A stretch of 64,000 nucleotides of DNA from Thiomicrorhabdus sp963677355 (GTDB taxonomy: Bacteria > Pseudomonadota > Gammaproteobacteria > Thiomicrospirales > Thiomicrospiraceae), in contig CAXXXQ010000001.1 of assembly GCA_963677355.2 (NCBI GenBank), forward strand, positions 310,001 to 374,000, written 5' to 3'. The notes beneath the pieces were generated by a model that worked only from the letters and a program-made list of their open reading frames with translations, searched no databases and was not told the DNA's origin. The position numbers and the translations under genes are program-made. Of the stretch, positions 53,101 to 60,851 are shown piece after piece (position 1 is the first letter of the stretch; each line of letters begins with the position of its first letter).

Positions 53101-55428
53101 ATGAGTACGCTAGTTGGCTTTTTCGCATATCCCTCCAATCCATTACAATTAGGCCAATGCGTTGAAGAAGCTGTTGAAAGTTTAAATAAATCCCGAACAG
53201 ACTTAAAGGTAAAAACTTGGACTCAACTAGATATAGTTGGACACTTCATATCTGATGAAGTACTCACCAATATAGATAATGCTGATTTCATATTAGCAGA
53301 TATAACCAATCTCAACTTCAATGTAACCTATGAAATAGCCTATGCCATAGGCCAATCAAAGAGAGTTCTTTTAACCAAAAACAAAAGTATTTTAAATACG
53401 GGGGTAAAAGTAGAAGATGTTGGAATTTTTGATACCCTTGGATATAACGAATATCAAAACTCTTCTGAATTACAGCAATTAATAATAAAAACCACTAAAC
53501 AAAAACCTGTCAATAATCAATCAAAATTAAACCAACAGGCACCTGTTTATTTATTACAACCGCCATTTAAAACTGATTGGTCAGGCAAAATAATTTCTCG
53601 AATCAAGAAGTCTGGCTATATATTCCGAAACTTTGACCCAAACGAACAGCCTCGCCTTTCTGCATACGATGCGATTAACCAAGTATCATCGTCTTATGGC
53701 ATTGTAGTCCCTTTGTTATCAGCAGAATCTGCTGGGCATGAAATTCATAACCTAAGGGCAGCTTTCATTGCTGGGTTAGCCGAAGGAATGAATAAAGCCC
53801 TTTGCCTAATTCAATATGGTGACAATCCCGTTCCAGTGGACTATAGGGATTTCGTCAATATTGCTTATCACCCTGACGATTTTAATGAATTCATTGCTGA
53901 TTTTGCCAGTAGCGTTGCAAAAGCATTTCAAGAACAAGTCGATACACATAAAGCTCCAGCAAGATCATTTTTAAAGAAATTAAATTTAGGCGCGACTTCT
54001 GCCGAAAATGAGATGCGAGACCTTAGCTCATATTACTTAGAAACAGATCAGTATCTTAAAGCTCTTCGTGGAGAGGCTCATTTAGTTGTTGGTAGAAAAG
54101 GGTCTGGAAAGTCTGCAATATTTCTACAGGTTAGAGATATAGAACGTGACAGAAACAGAAGCCAAAACATTGTCTTAGATTTAAAACCAGATGGTTACAA
54201 GTTAATTAAGTTTAAAGAACGAATGTTGTCGTTTCTCGAAGAAGGAACATATTTACATACAATTACCGCATTCTGGGAATATGTACTGTTATTAGAAATT
54301 TGCTATAAGATTCTAGAAAAAGACAAAAAACGACATCTTCATGACCACCTTTTATACGATGGTTATAGGAGTCTTTCCCAGTTATATAACTCCGATGAAT
54401 ATGACTCAGAAGGAGATTTTTCTGAACGCATGTCGACTCTCATGGAAAAAATATATTCAGAATATGAAGCACTGCACTCCGGAGATGAAAGGGTTAGGCT
54501 AACCAACTCTCAGGTTACAGAGCTAATTTATAAGCACGACGTTAAAAAATTAAGAACAGAATTAATCGAATATATGGAAAAAAAAGGAACCTTGTGGCTC
54601 CTTTTTGACAACATTGATAATGGGTGGCCTACGTCTGGCTTAGAACACAGTGACCTATTAATTATTCGAGCATTAATTGATGCCACAAGAAAAATTGAGC
54701 GAGTATTCGGGAAAAAAGAACTCGAAGTCAAAACAGCTGTATTTTTAAGAAATGATGTATATGAACTCCTAGTAAGAGAAACTGCCGACAGAGGTAAAGA
54801 GGCGAGCGTTGTTCTTGATTGGACTGACCCTGACCTTCTACGAGAGATGGTTAGACTAAGAATAATCGCAAATGGCCTTGATGATGAAACTTCTTTTGAG
54901 GATGCATGGCATAAAATCTTCATCAGTCATTACAAAGGCGAAGAAACTTCTCGGTATTTTATCGAGCGATCATTGATGCGCCCCAGATTTCTTCTGAACT
55001 TAATCAATCACTGTAAAAGTTTTGCTATCAATCTAAACCATGAAGTTATCAGAGAATCTGACATAAAAAAGGGATTAGAGGCTTATTCTTCGGACTTACT
55101 TCGAGATATTGGATATGAATTAAGGGATGTAGCATCAGAATCTGAAAATATCCTTTATTCATTTATTGGCTCTGATGCAACACTAAGTAAAGACGACGCG
55201 ATAGCTTTGATCTCTCAATCAGAATTAGATGAAAAGACTGTTTCAAAAATTTTCAAACTACTACTTTGGTACGGATTTCTTGGCGTAAAAGTAAACTCAG
55301 ATGAACCGAAATATATCTATGATTTCAATTACAACATGGAGTTAATGGATGGAATCAAGAACCGATCAAAAAACAGTCTTATTTCCATCAATCAGGCATT
55401 TTGGTCAGCGCTAATGATTAATGCTTAA
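53101..55428 (+). CDS. P-loop ATPase with two N-terminal deoxyribosyltransferase-like domains
   Basis: The 775-residue protein has two tandem domains of the nucleoside 2-deoxyribosyltransferase/TIR-like fold (about 1-135, with ADFILADITNLNFNVTYEIAYA; about 147-290, with YGIVVPLLSAESAGHEIH), then a P-loop ATPase with Walker A GRKGSGKS at 331-338 and Walker B LWLLFDNID at about 498-506. The ATPase resembles the Sll1717 type of STAND-like proteins. The C-terminal part looks like a winged helix. A role as phage sensor coupled to nucleotide cleavage or binding is plausible but unproven. Confidence 0.75.
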   Translation: MSTLVGFFAYPSNPLQLGQCVEEAVESLNKSRTDLKVKTWTQLDIVGHFISDEVLTNIDNADFILADITNLNFNVTYEIAYAIGQSKRVLLTKNKSILNTGVKVEDVGIFDTLGYNEYQNSSELQQLIIKTTKQKPVNNQSKLNQQAPVYLLQPPFKTDWSGKIISRIKKSGYIFRNFDPNEQPRLSAYDAINQVSSSYGIVVPLLSAESAGHEIHNLRAAFIAGLAEGMNKALCLIQYGDNPVPVDYRDFVNIAYHPDDFNEFIADFASSVAKAFQEQVDTHKAPARSFLKKLNLGATSAENEMRDLSSYYLETDQYLKALRGEAHLVVGRKGSGKSAIFLQVRDIERDRNRSQNIVLDLKPDGYKLIKFKERMLSFLEEGTYLHTITAFWEYVLLLEICYKILEKDKKRHLHDHLLYDGYRSLSQLYNSDEYDSEGDFSERMSTLMEKIYSEYEALHSGDERVRLTNSQVTELIYKHDVKKLRTELIEYMEKKGTLWLLFDNIDNGWPTSGLEHSDLLIIRALIDATRKIERVFGKKELEVKTAVFLRNDVYELLVRETADRGKEASVVLDWTDPDLLREMVRLRIIANGLDDETSFEDAWHKIFISHYKGEETSRYFIERSLMRPRFLLNLINHCKSFAINLNHEVIRESDIKKGLEAYSSDLLRDIGYELRDVASESENILYSFIGSDATLSKDDAIALISQSELDEKTVSKIFKLLLWYGFLGVKVNSDEPKYIYDFNYNMELMDGIKNRSKNSLISINQAFWSALMINA

Positions 55429-55487
55429 CTGCATCCGCCGATATGACTCACTTAAAATATACAAGAAAAACCATAAAGGATTGAATC

Positions 55488-56045
55488 ATGGTAAGCCTTA
55501 CAACACCCGTCTGTGATTTTGACACTCCGGCAATTGATTTTGAACTTCCCGATATTTATGGAGAAAACTGGACACTTAAAAAATCAAAAGGCCAAAACGG
55601 TCTTTTGATTATGTTCATTTGCAATCACTGCCCTTACATCAAAGCTATTCTTCCAAGGCTTGTTGAAGACACTAGAAAGCTGAAAGAAGAATATGGCATC
55701 AATTCAGTGGCAATCATGTCTAACGACCAGTCTTTGTATGACGAAGATTCGACTGAAAATATGATTCGCATTTCAGAAGAAATGGATTTTTCATTTCCAT
55801 ATCTAATTGACGAATCTCAGGAAGTTGCCAAAGCATACGGAGCAGTATGCACGCCTGATTTCTTCGGCCTATCAAGAAATTTAACTTTACAATACAGAGG
55901 GAGATTTGATGCATCAAGAAAAGCAACTGCGCCCGAAGGTACTCGGAGAGATTTATTTGAAGCAATGAAAAAGGTAGCGCAAACTGGACAAGGCCCTTTG
56001 GAACAGATTCCATCGATGGGGTGTTCAATAAAATGGAAAAATTAA
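55488..56045 (+). CDS. Complete thioredoxin-family protein: cargo copy of the gene the element interrupts
   Basis: This intact 185-residue protein has CxxC in FICNHCPYIKAI and ends IPSMGCSIKWKN. It aligns along its whole length with the split host gene: by my count about three quarters of positions are identical to the 3' half and a similar share to the 5' half. The third-codon and amino-acid differences show it is a diverged homologue, not a fresh duplication. It sits 60 nt after the ATPase gene with AAAGGA before its ATG. It would restore the lost function. Confidence 0.92.
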   Translation: MVSLTTPVCDFDTPAIDFELPDIYGENWTLKKSKGQNGLLIMFICNHCPYIKAILPRLVEDTRKLKEEYGINSVAIMSNDQSLYDEDSTENMIRISEEMDFSFPYLIDESQEVAKAYGAVCTPDFFGLSRNLTLQYRGRFDASRKATAPEGTRRDLFEAMKKVAQTGQGPLEQIPSMGCSIKWKN

Positions 56046-56082
56046 CAGTCCAACTAAAAAGGAATTAAGGTTGATATAAACG

Positions 56083-56472
56083 ATGGAAACCGGTTTAAAG
56101 CGAAGCACAATCACTGATAGCAAGAGAAGAAAGATCCAACTTGTTGTTGATGAAGATGAATTAATAATAGAAGCTTTCTACAAAAAGCAGTCTATCGGCT
56201 CCATATCGTTTTCTGTCCGTGATCATGATTATTATCCAGGACAAGATTATTTAAAACTAACTTGGTGCTTCTTAGACAAATTAGGAACAGACTTTGTCCG
56301 ATGTGGAATCGGTACAAAAATGGTAAAAAGAATGTTAAATGTTACCGGACACAAGATTGTTGTATTAAATTGTGACGAGAGCAATAAATCATCAGACGGT
56401 TCTTATCCAACAGGAAATGCGCTGCAGTTCTTCAATAGCCTAGTGAGAAAAAAACTGGGGGTCTGCGAATGA
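56083..56472 (+). CDS. Possible GNAT-type acetyltransferase
   Basis: The 129-residue protein has a segment FVRCGIGTKMVKRML that resembles the acetyl-CoA-binding RxxGxG/A loop and helix of GNAT acetyltransferases, followed by a strand (HKIVVLNCDE) and a late AGNALQFF-like segment (TGNALQFFNSL). The substrate is unknown. It lies 37 nt after the thioredoxin-like gene, probably in the same transcript. The assignment rests on short motifs and is tentative. Confidence 0.5.
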   Translation: METGLKRSTITDSKRRKIQLVVDEDELIIEAFYKKQSIGSISFSVRDHDYYPGQDYLKLTWCFLDKLGTDFVRCGIGTKMVKRMLNVTGHKIVVLNCDESNKSSDGSYPTGNALQFFNSLVRKKLGVCE

Positions 56473-56554
56473 TAAAGTTTAAGCGCCCCTTACCTTCCCA
56501 TATTTAGCATTACTTGAGCGCTTTTCTATATAAAGCATCTTTCAGTTCTGAGTC

Positions 56555-57991
56555 TTGAAAGAGATTCTACTGCGCAATTTTCAACCAAATGTACCACATA
56601 GAGTTCAAACATTCATGAGCAAATTAGAGAGCTTTTATTCGGAGAAATCCGTTCTATCCGGTTTAATTTCCCATCCTCTTTTAATAGAAGAGGTGCTTTT
56701 AAGACTAGAACGACACCACTTTTCCAGCAAAGAAAATAAAGAAATATTCGATGTAATATTTTCCTTAAACACGAATGGCTCGGATATCAACTATGAAATA
56801 GTTCGAGATACCATTTTGAAATATAACAAGCCTGTCAGAAGTTCCTTACTTGGCGAGATTAAACAAATTTCTCAAACTGAAGATCAGACAAGAGAAGACT
56901 GCGATAAGGTGATTAACTTAGCTATGCGACGTGAAGTTAAAAAGACAGTCCTCGCTTTAACTCAGATCTATGACGATGACACTATTAATAACAACTTGCT
57001 CTTAGAAGCCGTAAGTAAATTGTCCACCAACCTTTTTAATGTTGCTGGCAATAACTTATCTACAAAATACTCAATGAATTATTCTCTGGAATTATTGGTT
57101 AATACTGTTGATGAAAACTTCAATAAGGACGAAGAATGTCCAACATATGGAATAAAAACACACTTAAACGAATTCGACATGGTGACAAATGGCTTGATAA
57201 AAGGACATCTCATGGTTGTAGCCGGGCGGCCTGGGATGGGAGCAGATGCTTTCTGCCAAACTATCATGAACGAAATTACCGAAAAAGAAAATAAGCCATC
57301 TATGCTAATTGATTTCACGCAAGGACCAGAAGAGTTAGCCCTTAAACTTACGGCCAATATCGGCCGTATTCCCATAGAAATCTTATCGAGCGGTCGTCTT
57401 AGACAAGAGGACTGGCCCAGACTAAATAAAGCTATAAATACCCACGCAAAGACTCCTATATGGTTTGAAACCCCAGCTTCAGCCAATGTTTTTGAGATAA
57501 AAAACATGATTCGCCAACAACACGAAAGAGTGAAAGCCGAACAGCGAAATGACAAGGACGATGGAAAGTACGAAAATGAAATTACCGGATTAGAAGTCGT
57601 CTTTATTAATTATCTCCAGCTTATTAAAGGCACTCCCCATTCTGACTCTAGGCATTATCAATTATCAGAAATCGTTAGAGAGTTGAAATCACTTGCTCGA
57701 GAGCTAAACATTTCTATTGTCGCAGTTTCCACTCTTAACCGTAACTTGGAACAACGCCCCAATAAACGTCCAATTCTTTCTGACCTGCGTGATTCAGGAA
57801 CAATCGAGGATGATGCAGACTCTATAGTATTCATCTATCGGGATGAAATTTATAATCGAGAATCAGAAGACATGGGAATGGCTGAAATAATTGTTGCAAA
57901 GCAAAAACTAAACCCCCTACCTGGAACAGTTCGACTTTCGTTTATTCCTGAATATGGTAGATTTGAAAATAACTATTTAGACTTTAACTAA
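56555..57991 (+). CDS. DnaB-like helicase homologue with replaced catalytic residues
   Basis: The 478-residue protein has a DnaB N-terminal domain (SEKSVLSGLISHPLLIEEVL) and a RecA-like domain with GIKTHLNEFDMVTNGLIKG and STLNRNLEQRPNKRPILSDLRDSGTIEDDAD. The catalytic positions are changed: Walker A reads GRPGMGAD (Ala230 for Lys), the glutamate after the second strand is Gln256, Walker B reads VFINYLQ (Asn352 for Asp), and the arginine-finger segment is KQK (Lys451). It should not hydrolyse ATP. Start is uncertain: TTG at 56555 or ATG at 56615. Confidence 0.85.
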   Translation: MKEILLRNFQPNVPHRVQTFMSKLESFYSEKSVLSGLISHPLLIEEVLLRLERHHFSSKENKEIFDVIFSLNTNGSDINYEIVRDTILKYNKPVRSSLLGEIKQISQTEDQTREDCDKVINLAMRREVKKTVLALTQIYDDDTINNNLLLEAVSKLSTNLFNVAGNNLSTKYSMNYSLELLVNTVDENFNKDEECPTYGIKTHLNEFDMVTNGLIKGHLMVVAGRPGMGADAFCQTIMNEITEKENKPSMLIDFTQGPEELALKLTANIGRIPIEILSSGRLRQEDWPRLNKAINTHAKTPIWFETPASANVFEIKNMIRQQHERVKAEQRNDKDDGKYENEITGLEVVFINYLQLIKGTPHSDSRHYQLSEIVRELKSLARELNISIVAVSTLNRNLEQRPNKRPILSDLRDSGTIEDDADSIVFIYRDEIYNRESEDMGMAEIIVAKQKLNPLPGTVRLSFIPEYGRFENNYLDFN

Positions 57992-58021
57992 ATCACTGCG
58001 ATATTGAGTAAGAAGTAGAGA

Positions 58022-58045
58022 AAACCCAGCAATAAACTGGGCTTT
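58022..58045 (+). terminator. Hairpin terminator after the DnaB-like gene
   Basis: AAACCCAG and CTGGGCTTT pair around a 6-7-nt loop, 31 nt after the stop, followed by T and C residues. The next 100 nt up to the convergent ATPase gene contain no gene. Confidence 0.65.
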
Positions 58046-58146
58046 CTAGCCCTCAAAGGGGAGGGACAACTTAAGACCTCTATGGGCAACAATTAAATTT
58101 TAAAAGTTTGTAGGGGTTGTTGTCAACTTTTCACCTTAAACGGGCT

Positions 58147-59262
58147 TTAATGCAATTGGCGATCCATAAACTCTGAAACAGTTTGGCGGCTTATTTCAGG
58201 AATACTCAAATAGATCTTTAGGAATACATCAACAATAGAGTAGGTATCCCTACTTTCTTTTTTAAGAAGCCCCATATTTTCCAATGAAACTCGAGTTTGA
58301 TACAAAGTAGCCGAAGATAGTTTTATGGCTTCCTCATTTGCAGTAGCCGCAAGTACTACATAGTGGTGTTTTTTGAGTTTTGCCTTACCTACTAATTCTT
58401 CAAGATACGCTTTGTTGTTTATGAAAACCTTTGATATAGCATCAAGGCACAGGTTTCGATCGATAGTTTTTTCCGGTAATACAAGTAAAGCACAATGGAT
58501 TTGTTCGAGAATCTGAAATGTATAGTCTGGATGGAATCCAATGTAATCTAAAAGTTCAATAAGTTCTCTGTTTAGAGATTCATTCGCTTTTAACTTGAGG
58601 TGCTGTTTACAGTGTTCTAAAACCGATTCTTCCTCTAATCCCGCAAGTTCTATGGTTTGTACAAAATGAAAAAAAGCAGAATCCTTACTTTGGAAGATAT
58701 AGTTCATTTTGCTTTTAATGCTACCTAGAAAAACATAGGTTATGTGTTGATGGTGCTGGGCAACAGATCGAAGTTGATCAAGCGATTTCTTCCCACCTAA
58801 ATCGGTGATCCCTTGAAATTCATCCATAACAATAATGATCTGAATCTTGAGGTGGGCAGCTATCTGATTAACAAGGTCTAGAACACCTAAGAGCAGTTCC
58901 ATGCTGTCTAGTGATCCATTGAGCAGTCTTAACGCAGTTTCTCCAAGAGATTCAATTTCAGCCCTCTGTATTGACTTGAACAGGCCCAATGGTTCAAGTT
59001 GAACCTTTTTAGTGAAATTCTCGATTTCAGCAAACTCGAAAGCTTTATCTATAAAAGTGTAAGCAAGTTGCTTTGAAGATATTGCTCTATTGATATCTGC
59101 ATAAACAAAAAACCTATTTTTCGACTGATTAAGCACATGTAGTACTAGGAAGGTTTTTCCAAACCGCTTCGGAGCAATAATGGCCGTGTGTTGTCTTTGA
59201 TCAAATAGAAAGTTCAATTTGAGGATCTCTTGCTTACGACCAATTAGTGGGTTCTGTGCCAT
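58147..59262 (-). CDS. AAA-type ATPase with C-terminal winged helix
   Basis: This ATPase of about 371 residues has Walker A APKRFGKT close to the N-terminus, Walker B IIIVMDEFQG in the middle, a sensor-like segment VFLGS, and a C-terminal winged-helix-like region (LSSATLYQTRVSLENMGLLKKES). It resembles the archaeal-type ATPases often seen on mobile elements, with unknown function. The ATG at 59262 is used instead of a TTG three codons upstream. It is the last gene before the right end and faces inward. Confidence 0.75.
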   Translation of the reverse strand: MAQNPLIGRKQEILKLNFLFDQRQHTAIIAPKRFGKTFLVLHVLNQSKNRFFVYADINRAISSKQLAYTFIDKAFEFAEIENFTKKVQLEPLGLFKSIQRAEIESLGETALRLLNGSLDSMELLLGVLDLVNQIAAHLKIQIIIVMDEFQGITDLGGKKSLDQLRSVAQHHQHITYVFLGSIKSKMNYIFQSKDSAFFHFVQTIELAGLEEESVLEHCKQHLKLKANESLNRELIELLDYIGFHPDYTFQILEQIHCALLVLPEKTIDRNLCLDAISKVFINNKAYLEELVGKAKLKKHHYVVLAATANEEAIKLSSATLYQTRVSLENMGLLKKESRDTYSIVDVFLKIYLSIPEISRQTVSEFMDRQLH

Positions 59263-59524
59263 AGTAACCAAACTCAGTTTTTATAATATATAAAAACAAT
59301 ATATATTAAATAAATATATATTACTCAATTAATTGGCTGAACCGACGCTACTGTGAAACACTAATCGATTTATTATCTATCAGTTTTTAAAACACCTAAA
59401 ACGTTGACATAACTAGCAAGTTAAAGGGAGTTTTTATATTTTTTTGTTGACGAAGCCGTAAATACCAGCAGCCGCTAAAATACAGCTTATAAACTATAGT
59501 CAACATCAATTAACTCTTGGGTAC
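59263..59524. other. Right end region of the mobile element
   Basis: About 260 bp without a gene, very A/T-rich. It holds GTTGAC at 59403 and 59446 and the same motif reversed (GTCAAC) at 59499; the left end has GTTGAC at 45684. These could be recombinase arm sites. The terminal inverted repeat CTCTTGGGT ends at 59523, next to the right junction core AACCAA (59525-59530). Confidence 0.5.
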
Positions 59525-59830
59525 AACCAAGACTCATTCGAAAACATGAAAAAAGTTGCCGAACAGTGGGACTTTCCATTCCCGTATGTGATCGACGAAA
59601 CTCAGGCTGTCGCCAAAGCTTATGGCGCCGTCTGTACGCCGGATTTCTTTGGTTACAATGCGGACTTGAAGTTGCAGTATCGTGGTCGTCTCGATGAATC
59701 CCGTAAAGAAACCGCGCCGGAAGGCGTGCGCCGTGACCTACTGGAAGCCATGAAACAAGTCTCGCAAACCGGTCAGGGGCCGTTAGAACAAATTCCGTCC
59801 ATGGGCTGTTCCATTAAATGGAAAGCATAA
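59525..59830 (+). pseudogene. 3' part of the split thioredoxin-family gene
   Basis: From the right junction the frame reads NQDSFENMKKVAEQWDFPFPY and continues to IPSMGCSIKWKA and a stop. It is the C-terminal half of the gene begun at 45381, with VCTPDFFGY and LQYRGRLDESR. It has lost the CxxC motif and its start; a methionine at 59546 has no ribosome site. It is almost certainly not functional alone. Confidence 0.9.
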
Positions 59831-59943
59831 ATCTAAAACGATCTTAATAGACATTGGTTCACTCTCCGATGCAACTGCTTTACCCACTCAAGCACTGACG
59901 ATATTTGGATAAGTAGTGGACTAAACAATCAAGCCACATGAGC

Positions 59944-60828
59944 CTATCTCTTAATATGAAAGGCATCGGAGTTGAGTTCTATCTCTCCTTGCACGAGAGC
60001 TCGACTCCATTGTGCGGTCGGTTTAAACCCACCTAGAGGATAAAGATGGCAACCTGCAATGTTTGCCTCCGGTGAGTTTGCCGAATAGACGGCGAGCTCT
60101 CGGATCAATTTATTGGGTTCTTGCAGAGTTAACAGCTTATGGATATTTTTTGCTTGTTGCATGAGTATGGTTTTTGATGCCCCAACCCCACAGGCTTTTG
60201 CATGACCAATCAGCGACTTCAGTGAAGCGATCCCCGGAATACCCACCATCAACGGAAGTGTATTACCTTCATCTCGAATCCTATCTATCCAGTCAATCAT
60301 AGGCTGCGCTTCAAATACGAACTGTGTGACCATGTACATATTAATGTCTGTCACCTCGGAAAAACGAATCTTCTTGTAACCATGTTCGCGTAGACTGGAT
60401 TTTTCAATATCGGGACAGCCTTCCGGATGTCCGGCAATTCCGATGGATTGAATGCCATATTTTTCAAAAAGCCCCGTTTCCAACATAGAAATCGTGTCTA
60501 AAAATTCACCCGCCGGATATTTATCCGCACCCGCTATTGCTAAGACTTGATTCACACCAGCCTCTTCATAAGCGGTGGCAAGCGCCAGTTCGAGATCCCT
60601 ATTGTTTTTAAAACCACGTGCCGTAAAATGCGGCACGGGAATCATCCCTTCTTTGGCTAGCCGCTTGCAGGTTCTTAGGGTGTCAGAAAAGTCGGCCCCT
60701 GGAAGAGACGTTACATAAACACGGGTGTAAGTTTCCAGAAAATCGGAGAAGCGCTCGATTTTTAAAGCTTCTTTTGGAGTGATCTCAATAGAGAAATCCT
60801 TAACAAATGAAGTTATCTGTTCTTTCAT
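59944..60828 (-). CDS. Methylenetetrahydrofolate reductase-like protein
   Basis: This 294-residue TIM-barrel protein resembles MetF: it keeps SIEITPKEAL (the position of the MetF catalytic glutamate), HFTARGFKN, AIAGADKYPAGEF and IAGHPEGCPD. MetF reduces methylene- to methyl-tetrahydrofolate with FAD. It is more distant from standard MetF than expected and lies in the mesX-mesD-reductase run, so a special role in supplying or oxidising the methyl donor of MesD is possible. Confidence 0.75.
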   Translation of the reverse strand: MKEQITSFVKDFSIEITPKEALKIERFSDFLETYTRVYVTSLPGADFSDTLRTCKRLAKEGMIPVPHFTARGFKNNRDLELALATAYEEAGVNQVLAIAGADKYPAGEFLDTISMLETGLFEKYGIQSIGIAGHPEGCPDIEKSSLREHGYKKIRFSEVTDINMYMVTQFVFEAQPMIDWIDRIRDEGNTLPLMVGIPGIASLKSLIGHAKACGVGASKTILMQQAKNIHKLLTLQEPNKLIRELAVYSANSPEANIAGCHLYPLGGFKPTAQWSRALVQGEIELNSDAFHIKR

Positions 60829-60851
60829 TGTATTTAGCCGGCTCTGAATAA

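Larger units (their letters stand above)
45639..59524. mobile_element. Tyrosine-recombinase mobile element of about 13.9 kb with defence-like cargo
   Basis: The limits come from the host gene itself: its two halves at 45381-45638 and 59525-59830 join in frame when this stretch is removed. The ends are inverted repeats (ACCCTAGAG left; CTCTTGGGT right). The left end carries four genes of recombination, three of them tyrosine recombinases. Cargo: two TIR-like proteins and a DUF4231 protein, a P-loop ATPase with deoxyribosyltransferase-like domains, an intact copy of the interrupted gene, a GNAT-like protein, a DnaB-like protein and an ATPase. The DNA is visibly more A/T-rich than the flanks. 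Organisation resembles Tn554-type elements and may belong with the Gamma-Mobile-Trio (GMT) islands. Confidence 0.88.

Noticed and set aside
55488..56045. Cargo thioredoxin-like gene as a recent duplication made on insertion
   Set aside because: It differs from both host halves at roughly a quarter of amino acids and at many silent positions, so it cannot be a fresh copy.
45639..59524. Element as a prophage or conjugative element
   Set aside because: No capsid, tail, lysis, relaxase or type IV secretion genes are present; only recombination genes and cargo.
59546..59830. Independent 94-residue gene at the right junction
   Set aside because: It is the C-terminal half of the split thioredoxin-family gene, lacks CxxC and has no ribosome site at its first ATG.
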